NCBI RefSeq assembly: GCF_003935425.1
Contig: NZ_RHQN01000007.1
Span: forward strand, 248,001 to 312,000
Reading direction: 5' to 3'
From: Pseudomonas sp. v388
GTDB taxonomy: Bacteria; Pseudomonadota; Gammaproteobacteria; Pseudomonadales; Pseudomonadaceae
DNA length: 64,000 nucleotides
Below, one piece after another: positions 8,390-17,549 of this stretch. Position 1 is the first letter of the stretch. Every line of letters begins with the position of its first letter. The position numbers and the translations under genes were made by a program. A model generated the notes under the pieces. The model was not told where the DNA came from and ran no database searches. It was given only the letters and a program-made list of their open reading frames with translations.

Positions 8390-10380
8390 CAGCTACGGCT
8401 CCCGATCCGCTTCATGAAGTGCAGCACGCGCTCCGGGACTTCGAATCGGCGGCGGTTGAGGATGATGCCGTCAACGTGCTTGAACGCGGTGGTCAGGTTG
8501 GCCAGTGAATCTTCGAGCATCGGTACGGTGGTTTCTTCGGCGCGCACCACCAGTACGATCATGTCGGCATCGCGCAGCAAGACATAGGCTTCCTGGTTGC
8601 CCGACAGACTGGAGGCGTTGAGCAGCAGAATCTCGCCGGGACGCGCCGGGCCGCGGCCTTCGGTGCGTACCTTGTGGCCCTGTTCCACCAGAAGGGTGCT
8701 CAGGCGCGAGATCACGAACTTCACGCCTTCACCCGCACGCCCGGCGGTGAAGCCCACGGCGAGACCTTTTTCCTCGACCTGACGCAGCGGCAGGATGCCG
8801 TAGACCCGGTGCAGGTTGGCGGTGAACGCGCCGCTGCGTTCCTGGGCGCGTTCCAGATCCGGCAGGCTGGTCCAGACCGGCACACCGAAGCGGCCTTCGA
8901 TCTTGTCACCGTCGTGGACACGCTGGTCCAGCAGGTAGAAGAAGTACAACGCCAGGAATCCCACCAGCATGCTCAACGGCAACGCAAGCAGCAGCATCGC
9001 CAGGCTTTTCGGGAATACGCGGCTGGGGTTGTAGGTGGCTTCTTCGATGGTGGCGATGTTGCTGATCTGGCTGTTGTCCAGCTCCCGGTCGATTCGCGCC
9101 TTTTCCAGACTGCTGGTGTACAGCGCATAGCTTTTCTCGGCCGCGTCCAGTTCGTTCTGCAGGCGTGACAGTTCCGGTTCCAGGTTCAAGGCCAGCTGAC
9201 GGTCGCTTTCCAGCTGGGTCAGCTGCGCGTTCTGCTGGGCAAGCTGGCTTTGCAGACGCGCATAGCTGGTCTGCTGGTCGGCATTGACGTTCTGCATGCG
9301 GTTGTAGATCGGGTTGGGCGTGATGCTTTCGGAACGCTGGACGGTGGCGTCCTGTTCATTGAGCAGTTTCTTGAGGTTATTGATTTCTTCATTGACGGCG
9401 CGGATCGGCGGCGCCTGTTCCTTGAACGAACGCAGCAGCTCCTGGCGTTCCACTTCCTTGCCGTTGATGCGGTTCTGCAGGTCCTGGCGATTGGGGTTCA
9501 AGGCCAGCTCACGACCGGCCGAGACGGTCTTGGGTTGCGAGGCCAGTTGCTTTTGCAGCAGATCGAGCCCGGCCTTGGTGGAAGCAATGGCGCGCACCGT
9601 GTTATTGCGCTCGGTGCGCAGGTCGTTCAGGCCCTGGGAGGTGTCGGCCAGCCGCTGGGAGATACTGACCGCGCCCAACTGGTTGAGGTAGTTCTGGATC
9701 TGTTTCTTGTAGGAAATGATATTGGCAGCGGTGGTCTTCACCTCGCCTTCATAGAATGCATAGAGGCTGACGCGGCCCAGGGTCCGCGTGCGCTGGATCT
9801 GGTACTCCTCGATCCAGGTCTTGAGCACGCTCTGGGCAGTCGCCGGATCATTCCAGGTGAAGGTCAGCTCCATCACCGACGAACCCGGCTCGTGACGCAC
9901 CTTGAAATTGCTTTCCAGCTTCTCGGAAAGCATCTCCGCCTGGGTGCGTTTTTCCGCCAGGCCCACAAACTGCAGGGCGCTGTGGACGACATCCAGCACC
10001 GCGCCCACGGCGCTCTTGAGCGCGGTCTTCAGGGACGCGACGAAGCCCGCCTGTGGTTGGGCCAGGGACAGTTCGGCCAGGTACTTCTCGGCCACCGTGC
10101 GCATGATCGGCCGGCCGGTGAGCATGCGCTCTTCGTCCAGCAACGGGTCGCGCAGGCCGCTGGGGATAACGATGGCCTGGCGGTCCGACAGCTCGATGGG
10201 CACGGTGCTGCTGTCGCGACCGGGCTTGACCAGCAACAGTGCCGTGGACTCGTAGCGGTTGGGCAGCAGGAACGCACCCAGCAGGATGATGATGAAGGTC
10301 ACCAGCACCGTGGTCTGGACTTCGCGCCTGAAAATGAAGAACAGACGCAGCAGGTCACGAAAAGAACGAATATTGATCAT
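8389..10380 (-). CDS. pslE: PslE-like polysaccharide co-polymerase (Wzz/GNVR domain, degenerate kinase domain)
   Basis: 663 aa; P. aeruginosa PslE is 662 aa. There is an N-terminal transmembrane segment (about residues 20-40), a large periplasmic coiled-coil-rich domain with Wzz and GNVR character (residues 45-460), and a second transmembrane segment (about 465-490, LAMLLLALPLSMLVGFLALYF split at the membrane). The C-terminal cytoplasmic domain looks like a BY-kinase Rossmann fold. Its Walker A region reads GFTAGRAGEGVKF, so the GK(S/T) lysine position is lost, and there is no tyrosine-rich tail. It probably works with the outer-membrane protein PslD to control chain length and export, not as a kinase. 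It lies 17 nt after pslD. Confidence 0.88.
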   Translation of the reverse strand: MINIRSFRDLLRLFFIFRREVQTTVLVTFIIILLGAFLLPNRYESTALLLVKPGRDSSTVPIELSDRQAIVIPSGLRDPLLDEERMLTGRPIMRTVAEKYLAELSLAQPQAGFVASLKTALKSAVGAVLDVVHSALQFVGLAEKRTQAEMLSEKLESNFKVRHEPGSSVMELTFTWNDPATAQSVLKTWIEEYQIQRTRTLGRVSLYAFYEGEVKTTAANIISYKKQIQNYLNQLGAVSISQRLADTSQGLNDLRTERNNTVRAIASTKAGLDLLQKQLASQPKTVSAGRELALNPNRQDLQNRINGKEVERQELLRSFKEQAPPIRAVNEEINNLKKLLNEQDATVQRSESITPNPIYNRMQNVNADQQTSYARLQSQLAQQNAQLTQLESDRQLALNLEPELSRLQNELDAAEKSYALYTSSLEKARIDRELDNSQISNIATIEEATYNPSRVFPKSLAMLLLALPLSMLVGFLALYFFYLLDQRVHDGDKIEGRFGVPVWTSLPDLERAQERSGAFTANLHRVYGILPLRQVEEKGLAVGFTAGRAGEGVKFVISRLSTLLVEQGHKVRTEGRGPARPGEILLLNASSLSGNQEAYVLLRDADMIVLVVRAEETTVPMLEDSLANLTTAFKHVDGIILNRRRFEVPERVLHFMKRIGSRS

Positions 10381-10397
10381 GTCTGATTCCCTGACAG

Positions 10398-11177
10398 TTA
10401 GTTGCTGTTCAACTCGTAGTTCATGCCCAGCCCGAACGATTTCGCGAACGGCAGCAGCTGGGTGAAGTACAGGTTGACGCTATCCACCTTGTTGCCGACG
10501 GTGGACTTGGGAACGAACACGACATCGCCGCGCTTGAGTAGCACCGGAGCGGTCGGGCCGCCGGCGCCGGCCGAGAGCAACTGGCTGTAATCGAAGAAGT
10601 AGGTCTTGTAGAGGCCGTTGTCTTCCTGGCGCAGCAACGCAACCTTGGTCGCGTCGGCGTCCAGCGAGACGCCACCGGCGCCGATCAGTGCCTGGGCCAG
10701 GCTGCCGGCCACCGTGACCGGCAGGGTCACCGCGTTACGCACCGAGCCGCCGACGAACACCGTGTTGCCCGGCGACTGGGAGATGTTGATGGTCAGCGCC
10801 GTTTCGCGGTAGACGTCCTTGAGCTTGTCTTCCAGTACGTCGTTGAGCTGCTGCACGGTCAGGCCGGACGCCTTGACAGTGCCGATGTAGGGGTAGGAAA
10901 ACGTTCCGTCGTTGAGCACCTGAAACAGCGTCAGCTCGTAGATGGAGTTGGCGGTGAACGCCGAGATCGACGGCGCCTCGCCAGTGTTGCGCACGATACG
11001 CAGGGTATCGCCGGGGCGAATCCGGTCGGCGGGCAGCGGCTTGCCGGCCAGCTCGCGACCGGCGGCTTCGGCCGCTTCGATCTGGGCGCGGTCGTCGGGC
11101 AGGCCGACCCGCGACGGGGTATTGCAGGCGCTCAGCAGCATTACGCTGGCGATGAGCAACACGCTCAAGCTTTTCAT
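10398..11177 (-). CDS. pslD: PslD-like outer-membrane polysaccharide export lipoprotein (OPX family)
   Basis: 259 aa; P. aeruginosa PslD is 256 aa. The start chosen is ATG at 11177 because it gives MKSLSVLLIASVMLLSACN, a signal peptide with lipobox LSAC, and an AGGAG ribosome site lies 10 nt upstream. A frame extension to 11201 adds only 8 residues ahead of the signal. Downstream is a Poly_export (Wza-type) domain (RPGDTLRIV, then EVLNDGTFSYPYIGTVKASG-like beta segments near residue 85) followed by SLBB-like repeats (VFVGGSVRNAVTLPV). It is expected to form the periplasmic/outer-membrane exit for Psl with PslE. Confidence 0.9.
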   Translation of the reverse strand: MKSLSVLLIASVMLLSACNTPSRVGLPDDRAQIEAAEAAGRELAGKPLPADRIRPGDTLRIVRNTGEAPSISAFTANSIYELTLFQVLNDGTFSYPYIGTVKASGLTVQQLNDVLEDKLKDVYRETALTINISQSPGNTVFVGGSVRNAVTLPVTVAGSLAQALIGAGGVSLDADATKVALLRQEDNGLYKTYFFDYSQLLSAGAGGPTAPVLLKRGDVVFVPKSTVGNKVDSVNLYFTQLLPFAKSFGLGMNYELNSN

Positions 11178-11288
11178 TGGTCCAAAACTCCTGTCATGCA
11201 CGAATACGGCGCCCTTGCGGGTAAATCAATCATGTTGGCTGGTACTGCCTGGTCCAATGCGTATCGGTTCAGCGTGTCCCAATCTGAT

Positions 11289-11317
11289 GGGCAAGGTCAC
11301 GAGCTGCGACCTTGCCC
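11289..11317 (-). other. Perfect hairpin in the pslB-pslD gap, where pslC would be
   Basis: The 10-bp arms GGGCAAGGTC (11289-11298) and GACCTTGCCC (11308-11317) enclose a 9-nt loop. There is no T-run on either side, so it is not a canonical intrinsic terminator. It lies 11 nt beyond the pslB stop in the 150-nt gap before pslD. It could stabilise the upstream message end, act as partial attenuation, or be a remnant of the junction that replaced pslC; these roles are inference. Confidence 0.6.
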
Positions 11318-11327
11318 CGTGTTGCCG

Positions 11328-12782
11328 TCAGCTCTTTACCGCTTGCGCGGGCACTCGTCCGTAAATGTCGGTGAAGCGCACGATGTCGTCCTCGCCCAGA
11401 TACTCGCCGCTCTGCACCTCGATCATCACCAGGTCGATCACCCCCGGATTGACCAGCCGGTGCGTGTGCCCCGGCTTGATGAAGGTCGACTCATTGGTGT
11501 CGAGCTTGAATTCGCGCTCGCCGTTGGTGACCTCCGCCATGCCGCTGACCACGATCCAGTGTTCGCTGCGGTGGTGATGCATCTGCAGCGACAGCGACGC
11601 CTTGGGGCGCACCACGATGCGCTTGATCTTGAAGCGCTTGCCTTCCTCAAGCACCGTGTACGTGCCCCATGGCCGGGTGACGGTGCGGTGCAGGCGGTAG
11701 GCGTCGTGGCCCTGGCGCTTGAGTTCCTGGGCGATGAGCTTCACGTCCTGGGTGCGTGTGCCATCGGCCACCAGCAAAGCGTCGGGGGTGTCGATGATGA
11801 TCAGGTTGTCCAGGCCCACGGCCCCGACCAGCCGCTTGGAATCGATGTAGCAGTTGGTCACGTCGTGCAGCACGGTCTGGCCATTGCACTGGTTGCCCTG
11901 AGGATCGGCCTTGGTCAGTTCGCGCAGGGCCTGCCAGGACCCGATATCGCTCCAGCCCAGGTCGCAGGGCACTACGGCGACTTTCTCCGAACGCTCCATC
12001 AACGCGTAGTCGATGGAGATGTCCTGCACGGCTTCGAAGGTCTCGCTGTCCAGCTCGATCTGCAATTCCTGACTGCCTTCTTTGCTCTGACTCAGCGCCA
12101 GGCACGCCCGGACCGCGTTCAACAGGTCCGGTGCGTAGGTTTCGAACTCGCGCAGCACGCTGTCGGCGCGCATGCAGAACATGCCGGCGTTCCACAGGTG
12201 GGAACCACCGTCCACATACGCCTGGGCGCTGGCCGCGTCGGGCTTTTCCACGAAACGCGCCACCTGATAACTCTGCTCGTTCAGCGCCTTGCCCTTTTCG
12301 ATGTAGCCGAAACCGGTTTCCGGCTTGGTTGGCAGGATGCCAAAGGTCACCAGCCAGCCTTGCTCGGCCAGTTGCTGAGCCTGGGCGACCGCGTAAGAGA
12401 ACGCCTGCACGTCTTCAATCAGGTGGTCGGCGGGAAGAATCAACAGCTGAGTGTCTTCGCCGTACAGCTTGCTGACATGCAGCGCCGCAGCGGCAACGGC
12501 GGCGGCAGTGTTGCGGCCGAACGGCTCAAGCAGGAAGTCGAGCTTGACCCGGCCTTTGTTCAGCTGGCGGTAGTCGTCGACGGTACGGAAATACACTTCC
12601 CGGTTGGTGACGGTGAGCAGGCGATCCACCGCCGGCAGGCCGGTGGCACGCTTGAAGGTTTTTTGCAGCAGGCTTTCGCCGTCGGGAAGGCGCATGAAAG
12701 GCTTGGGCATGGCTTCACGAGAGACCGGCCAGAGCCGGGTGCCGGAACCGCCGGCGATGATGCAGGGGATGAGATTGCTCAT
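11328..12782 (-). CDS. pslB: PslB-like bifunctional mannose-1-phosphate guanylyltransferase / mannose-6-phosphate isomerase
   Basis: 484 aa; P. aeruginosa PslB is 488 aa. The N-terminal nucleotidyltransferase has GGSGTRLWPVSREAMPKPF at residues 11-29, the GGxGxRLxPxSRxxxPK pyrophosphorylase motif. The C-terminal cupin type II isomerase domain holds MHHHRSEHW (metal-binding histidines near residue 405). It makes GDP-mannose, the mannose donor for Psl; AlgA and WbpW are paralogues with the same two domains. The start shares one nucleotide with the pslA stop. The symbol follows operon context. Confidence 0.92.
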   Translation of the reverse strand: MSNLIPCIIAGGSGTRLWPVSREAMPKPFMRLPDGESLLQKTFKRATGLPAVDRLLTVTNREVYFRTVDDYRQLNKGRVKLDFLLEPFGRNTAAAVAAAALHVSKLYGEDTQLLILPADHLIEDVQAFSYAVAQAQQLAEQGWLVTFGILPTKPETGFGYIEKGKALNEQSYQVARFVEKPDAASAQAYVDGGSHLWNAGMFCMRADSVLREFETYAPDLLNAVRACLALSQSKEGSQELQIELDSETFEAVQDISIDYALMERSEKVAVVPCDLGWSDIGSWQALRELTKADPQGNQCNGQTVLHDVTNCYIDSKRLVGAVGLDNLIIIDTPDALLVADGTRTQDVKLIAQELKRQGHDAYRLHRTVTRPWGTYTVLEEGKRFKIKRIVVRPKASLSLQMHHHRSEHWIVVSGMAEVTNGEREFKLDTNESTFIKPGHTHRLVNPGVIDLVMIEVQSGEYLGEDDIVRFTDIYGRVPAQAVKS

Positions 12783-14218
12783 CAGTAAGCCTCACGAGTG
12801 AAGAGCACTGCCGGAACAGTGCGCATAAGGATGTAGAGGTCGAACCAGACGGACCAGTTTTCTATGTACTCAAGATCGAATTCGACGCGCTTTTCGATTT
12901 TTTCCACGGTGTCTGTCTCACCACGATAGCCATTGATCTGCGCCAACCCCGTGATGCCCGGTTTGACGCGATGACGTGACGTGTACTCCTTCACCGCTTG
13001 CTCGAAGAGAATGCCGGCCGCTTTCGTTGCGGTCGCATGGGGGCGAGGACCCACCATGGACATGGTGCCCAGTACCACGTTGAACAGCTGTGGCAACTCA
13101 TCCAGGCTGGTTTTGCGGATGAAACGCCCGACCCGAGTGACCCTGGCGTCGCCCCGGATGGTCTGTGTTTCCGCTGTAGCATCGGCCTGGTGCTGATGCA
13201 TGGAGCGAAACTTGAACACCTCGATCAGCCGGTTGTTGTAGCCGTAGCGTTTCTGACGAAACAGCACCGGCCCCGGCGAATCGAGTTTGATCGCCAGGGC
13301 GATCAGCAGCATGAATGGCGACAGGACCAGGATCGCCAGCGTCGACAGCACGATGTCCTCGGCCCGCTTGAAAAAGGGCGACCAGCCGCTGAGCGGCATG
13401 TCCGAGGCGTTGAACATCGGCAGCCTGGCGACTTCGGTGATGCGGTTGTGGGCGTGCCGGAAGGCGATCATGTCCGGCACCAGCAGCACGTTCACCGGCA
13501 AGCGGCGCAGCTCGCGGATGATGTAGTCCATGCGGTTTTCGGCCGTCCACGGCAGGGCGACCAGCACCTGGGTGACCTTTTCCTCGCGAATCAGGCGCTC
13601 CAGATCGCTGGTGTTGCCCAGCAGCGGGAGGTTGGCGACCGTCTTGGGCATGCGCCCGATACGGTCGTCGATGAAGCCCATCACGCCGGAGCGGATGTCC
13701 TGGTTGGCAAGCAGGTATTCGGCCAGGCGCAGGCCGTTTTCGGTTGCACCGAGAATGACCGAGTTCTGCAGGAAAGTGCCCTTGAGCATCTGCTGCCGGA
13801 ACACCAGCAGCAGTATCAGGCGAAGCATCGAGAACAGCGCCAGGCTCGATACGTACCAGATCACCAGTTGATCGGCGGCCAGGTCATCGAACAGGCCCAA
13901 GGTCTGCTGCATGAACAGCAACAGGCCGAAGGCCGACGACCAGGCGAAGACGATCAGGCGCAGGCGCATGGAATTGCTGAACAGCGCTTCGGAGTAGACG
14001 CCCAGCGCCTGGAAAATCAGCACGCAGACGACGCCGAAGAACACCAGCGTGGCCAGAAAACTCCTAAAGCCTTCCGGCGTCTGGTCCTGCAGGAACAGCA
14101 AAATCACCACCCCGGGCAATATGCCGGCGATACCGTGAGCGAGGCGGATGCCGAACAGGAAATACTCGATGAGACTGGTACGTGTCAGCGAAAGACTGTC
14201 CACTGGTTGCAACCGCAT
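12782..14218 (-). CDS. pslA: PslA-like undecaprenyl-phosphate glycosyl-1-phosphate transferase
   Basis: 478 aa, identical in length to P. aeruginosa PslA as I recall it. The architecture is that of WbaP/WcaJ-type polyprenyl-phosphate hexose-1-phosphate transferases: several N-terminal transmembrane helices, a CoA-binding-like Rossmann domain ([13 protein letters not shown] near residue 155), then the C-terminal bacterial sugar transferase domain. That domain is marked by [28 protein letters not shown] and SMVGPRP. It starts Psl assembly by loading the first sugar phosphate on undecaprenyl phosphate. It is the first gene of the operon, with SD GAGGGAG just upstream of the ATG. Confidence 0.92.
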   Translation of the reverse strand: MRLQPVDSLSLTRTSLIEYFLFGIRLAHGIAGILPGVVILLFLQDQTPEGFRSFLATLVFFGVVCVLIFQALGVYSEALFSNSMRLRLIVFAWSSAFGLLLFMQQTLGLFDDLAADQLVIWYVSSLALFSMLRLILLLVFRQQMLKGTFLQNSVILGATENGLRLAEYLLANQDIRSGVMGFIDDRIGRMPKTVANLPLLGNTSDLERLIREEKVTQVLVALPWTAENRMDYIIRELRRLPVNVLLVPDMIAFRHAHNRITEVARLPMFNASDMPLSGWSPFFKRAEDIVLSTLAILVLSPFMLLIALAIKLDSPGPVLFRQKRYGYNNRLIEVFKFRSMHQHQADATAETQTIRGDARVTRVGRFIRKTSLDELPQLFNVVLGTMSMVGPRPHATATKAAGILFEQAVKEYTSRHRVKPGITGLAQINGYRGETDTVEKIEKRVEFDLEYIENWSVWFDLYILMRTVPAVLFTREAY

Positions 14219-14470
14219 AAAGCTCCCTCACTGCAGGTCGGCTACCGAGGCAGCGACTCAAGCTGTTCCAGAAAAAGTAGGCGAGCTGTCAAAAAAACAG
14301 CTTTTAATCAGAATGTTTCAGAGCGTAGTCAGGAACTTGTCACCGCGACCGTTTTTTTGAAACGGTCCAAACCTGCTGCTCATATCTGTATGTCGTCCGA
14401 ATGAGGAACTTATTGAAGGTAATTCATCGATTTAATAGTAAATACATCCGAACGAGGGTGTGCCGAACAG
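14219..14470 (-). promoter_or_regulatory. pslA 5' leader and promoter region with hairpins
   Basis: The 540-nt divergent gap between pslA and yegS contains, on the pslA side, a perfect 8-bp hairpin (arms 14347-14354 and 14360-14367, loop TTTTG) and a 6-bp hairpin (14284-14289 with 14297-14302). An AT-rich stretch carries a candidate -10 TACTAT (minus strand, 14440-14435) and no good -35. In P. aeruginosa psl transcription needs RpoS and the leader binds RsmA; the SD here, TGAGGGAG, contains a GGA core. Whether either regulation applies here is inference. The yegS side (14471-14758) shows nothing beyond the yegS SD. Confidence 0.45.
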
Positions 14471-14758
14471 TAAAGCTCATGAAACGAGCCTTGCAGCGCC
14501 GTTGCCGTGATTTTTCCGGAGCCGACAGGCGGTAAATATCTGCGTGGAGCCGCGTGGCCCTTTATCCACGGGGGTGAACGACTCGACTGCGGTTCTGAAA
14601 AAAAATCTTCGCGGGCTGGGGCCTTTTTCGTCCGTGGGGGGTCACATTCAGGCGCTGTATGAAAAGTGGCTGCGATCAGTAGGAAATCACTCTTCAGCAC
14701 TGGCATGGACGAACGTCGCTCATCAGGCTTTTCTTACAGATCATTTTTGGAGGGGGTC

Positions 14759-15676
14759 ATGACTCAACGCAGGGCAATTCTGATACTGCACGGCAAGCAA
14801 TCGCTCAACGAAGAAGTACGAACGGCCGTCAAGGAAAAACGCGAGCAGGGCTGGGAACTGGACGTGCGCCTGACCTGGGAAGGCGGAGACGCACAGCGTC
14901 TGGTCCGCGAGGCGCTGGCCGCAGGGCACACGCAAATCGTAGCCGGTGGGGGCGACGGGACGTTGCGCGATATCGCCGAAGCCATCGCGCTGGCCGAGGA
15001 GCAGGCCAGCCTGACCATTCTGCCACTGGGCACGGCCAATGACTTTGCACGGGCTGCCGGTGTGCCGCTGGATGTGGCCCAGGCACTGGCGCTGCTGGAC
15101 GTTGCGCCCACCCCGGTCGACCTGGGGGAAGTAGGCGGCAAGCTGTTTCTGAACATGGCCACCGGCGGCTTCGGCAGCCAGGTCACGGCCAACACCTCCG
15201 AAGACCTGAAGAAAGTGCTGGGCGGTGCCGCTTATCTGTTCACCGGCCTGACCCGGTTCAGCGAATTGCATGCCGCCCACGGCGAACTGACCGGGCCGGA
15301 TTTTCACTGGCGCGGCGATCTGCTGGCGCTGGGTATCGGCAATGGCCGACAAGCCGGTGGCGGTCACCTGTTGTGTCCACAGGCCATGGCCGATGACGGC
15401 TTGCTGGATATCAGCATCCTGCCGGCGCCTCAGGAAGTGGTCGGCACCCTGAAAAGCCTGCTCGAAGGTGGCCTTGGCATCGACAACATGTTCGTCCGGG
15501 CGCGCCTGCCATGGGTGGAACTCAAGTCCGCCCAGGGGCTGGACATCAATCTGGACGGCGAACCGCTGTCGGGTGAAGACCTGCGCTTCGTCGCCCGGCC
15601 GGCGGCGATCCTGCTGCACCTGCCGACCGACTCAGCGGTGCTGGGCCGGCCCCGAGCGCTCAGTCATCCAGGCTGA
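14759..15676 (+). CDS. yegS: YegS-like lipid kinase (diacylglycerol kinase catalytic domain)
   Basis: 305 aa; E. coli YegS is 299 aa. The start is ATG at 14759 (MTQRRAILILHGKQSLNEEV), preceded by GGAGGGGG at 14749-14756; the frame extends further upstream without support. The DAGK nucleotide-binding signature VAGGGDGTLRDIAEAI is at about residues 60-75, followed by LPLGTANDFARA, both diagnostic of the family. It phosphorylates a lipid substrate (phosphatidylglycerol in vitro for E. coli YegS) at the inner membrane. Its 3' end overlaps the converging response-regulator gene by 17 nt. Confidence 0.9.
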   Translation: MTQRRAILILHGKQSLNEEVRTAVKEKREQGWELDVRLTWEGGDAQRLVREALAAGHTQIVAGGGDGTLRDIAEAIALAEEQASLTILPLGTANDFARAAGVPLDVAQALALLDVAPTPVDLGEVGGKLFLNMATGGFGSQVTANTSEDLKKVLGGAAYLFTGLTRFSELHAAHGELTGPDFHWRGDLLALGIGNGRQAGGGHLLCPQAMADDGLLDISILPAPQEVVGTLKSLLEGGLGIDNMFVRARLPWVELKSAQGLDINLDGEPLSGEDLRFVARPAAILLHLPTDSAVLGRPRALSHPG

Positions 15677-16319
15677 TGATGCGTTCGCGCACGCAGAACA
15701 GCACCAGCCCGGCCACATCGAAGATCTGCAGGCGTTTCATGATCTGAGCCCGGTGGGTTTCCACGGTCTTGATGCTCAGGTTCAGGCCGCTGGCGATTTC
15801 CCGGGTTGATTTGCCGCGCACGATCAGGCGCAGGATTTCCAGCTGCCGGGCCGTGAGGTTGTAATGTGCCAGCGGCGTCGCGCGGGCCGGCTGGTTGCCG
15901 CGCAGTGCACGGTTGATGACGGTATGGGCGATGGCAGGGCTCAGGTAACGCTCGTCGTTGCGCAGGGCGTTCAGCGCCTGCTCCAGTTCGGTGGCGGTGG
16001 CATCCTTGAGCAGGTAGCCGTGGGCGCCCATTTCCAAGGCACGCATGATGATGTCCGGATCGGTATGCATCGACAGGATCAGCACTTTGCTCAAGGGCTG
16101 GACCTTGAGCAGGCTTGCCAGCGCGTCCAGGCCGTTGGTTTCCTTCATGCTGATGTCCAGCAGAATGATGTCCGGGTTCAATTCCATGACAAGGGAGGGC
16201 AAGCGGGTGGCATCGGCGGCTTCGCCGACCACCGCATAGCCTGGGATATCCAATACCATGGCGCGCACGCCGGCCCTGATCAGTGAGTGGTCATCGATCA
16301 GCAGTAGATTGCAGGTCAT
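15660..16319 (-). CDS. NarL/FixJ-type response regulator
   Basis: 219 aa. The N-terminal receiver domain has acidic pocket D9-D10, phospho-acceptor D55 (ILLDISM) and conserved K near 104 (GYLLKDA). The C-terminal LuxR-type helix-turn-helix (LTARQLEILRLIVRGKSTREIA, then IKTVETHRAQIMKRL) binds DNA. It is activated by phosphorylation from the histidine kinase encoded immediately upstream, whose stop overlaps this start by 4 nt. The target genes are unknown. Its 3' end overlaps yegS tail-to-tail by 17 nt, so the two transcripts must be antisense over their ends. Confidence 0.92.
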   Translation of the reverse strand: MTCNLLLIDDHSLIRAGVRAMVLDIPGYAVVGEAADATRLPSLVMELNPDIILLDISMKETNGLDALASLLKVQPLSKVLILSMHTDPDIIMRALEMGAHGYLLKDATATELEQALNALRNDERYLSPAIAHTVINRALRGNQPARATPLAHYNLTARQLEILRLIVRGKSTREIASGLNLSIKTVETHRAQIMKRLQIFDVAGLVLFCVRERIISLDD

Positions 16320-17209
16320 TGAGGTTTCTTAATGGAAGTGGCGCGCTCGTGTTCGCGAGCAGGCCAGGGGAACACTATGTCGATGCGCGTGCCTTCGCCG
16401 GGGCTGCTGTAGAACGACCAGGAGCCGCCGAGCAAGGCGACCCGCTCAATCATCCCCGCCAGGCCGCGCTGGCCGTGACGCCCTGGATCGATGGCCGGTT
16501 CGAAGCCTGCGCCATCATCGCAGATGAATAATGACAGGCCGGCGGGCAGGCGTTGCAGGCGCACCAGCAGATTGCGGGCATGTGCGTGACGCAACATGTT
16601 GGTGACCGCTTCCTGGGTGATCCGGAACGCCGCAATGCTCATGTCATCGGGCAGTCCGGTCAGCCGTTGTGGGCATTCCAGGCTCCAGCGCACCTGACTG
16701 TCGGCCAGGGTGGTCAGCAGATGAGCCCGCAGGCTCGCTTCCAGCCCCAGGCTCGACAGCTGGCGCGGGTTGAGGATGGCCGACAGGTCGCGCACCTTGT
16801 TCAAGGTTTCTTCCAGAACACTGCCCAACTGTTCGCCATGAGCTTGAAGTTCGGCGGGCAGGCGGCGTTGCAGCCAGTCGTTCTGCAACCGGGCGGCGGT
16901 CAGCATCTGTCCGATGTCATCATGCAGTTCACGGCTGAGACGATGACGCTCGGTTTCCTGGACTTCCAGCATGCGTTCGGCCAGCTCGATGGGGCGCAAC
17001 TGAATCAGGCGGCGCAGATACAGCTGCACGGCGCAGACGCTGGCGAACGTCACCATGTTGAACGTCAGCAGTGGTATGGACACTGGCTCTGCGGTCAATA
17101 ACAGCGCGAGATTGGCCAGCCCTGCCACGGTGCACATGGCTGCCGTGAGCCATTGGGCCCGCCGGCTGTCGAAGCGCCCGGGCGTGGGAGATGGAGGGCT
17201 GGGGCGCAT
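16316..17209 (-). CDS. NarL-partner sensor histidine kinase (HisKA_3 type)
   Basis: 297 aa. Two N-terminal hydrophobic segments (about residues 20-40 and 45-62) have only a short connecting loop, so there is little room for a periplasmic sensor. The HisKA_3 dimerisation box has the phospho-accepting His in RLSRELHDDIGQMLTAARLQ (near residue 97). The HATPase_c domain follows with N-box ITQEAVTNMLRHAHA and G-boxes DDGAGFEP and HGQRGLAGM. It is the partner of the response regulator at 15660-16319. The signal is unknown; short-loop kinases of this class often sense membrane state or an accessory protein. Confidence 0.9.
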   Translation of the reverse strand: MRPSPPSPTPGRFDSRRAQWLTAAMCTVAGLANLALLLTAEPVSIPLLTFNMVTFASVCAVQLYLRRLIQLRPIELAERMLEVQETERHRLSRELHDDIGQMLTAARLQNDWLQRRLPAELQAHGEQLGSVLEETLNKVRDLSAILNPRQLSSLGLEASLRAHLLTTLADSQVRWSLECPQRLTGLPDDMSIAAFRITQEAVTNMLRHAHARNLLVRLQRLPAGLSLFICDDGAGFEPAIDPGRHGQRGLAGMIERVALLGGSWSFYSSPGEGTRIDIVFPWPAREHERATSIKKPQ

Positions 17210-17549
17210 AAATGAATCGAATCACCGAAAGTCTTTGTCAATGACCGGACGGTATCAACGCCGGCCGCGTAGCAGTGATCAACTTAGATGCCTGCTTCGT
17301 TGCGTGTAAACAGCCAGACAATTAAGGACTGCATCTAAGGAGTCAAGGAAAACCGGAATTGTCCCGGCCGACTCGCAATCGTACCTTATTGACGCTGCGC
17401 ATCCGTGCACAACTTTCGATATTAATGAAACTTCAGTTTGAATCGGTCGCAATGACCGACTCTGCATGCCGGGCATTACCGGCCTGATTCCACGGAGTGG
17501 CGATGCGTGACGGCGCCCATTGCCTCGGCAGGCGCCGAGGAGTCGTGGA
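17210..17549 (+). other. Gene-free stretch upstream of the sensor kinase
   Basis: No credible coding frame was seen. It holds a perfect 6-bp hairpin with 5-nt loop (TCGGTC at 17443-17448, GACCGA at 17454-17459) and, just after, GCCGG/CCGGC arms around a 6-nt loop at 17467-17482, both lacking a T-run. The promoter of the kinase gene should lie at its left end. Confidence 0.4.
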
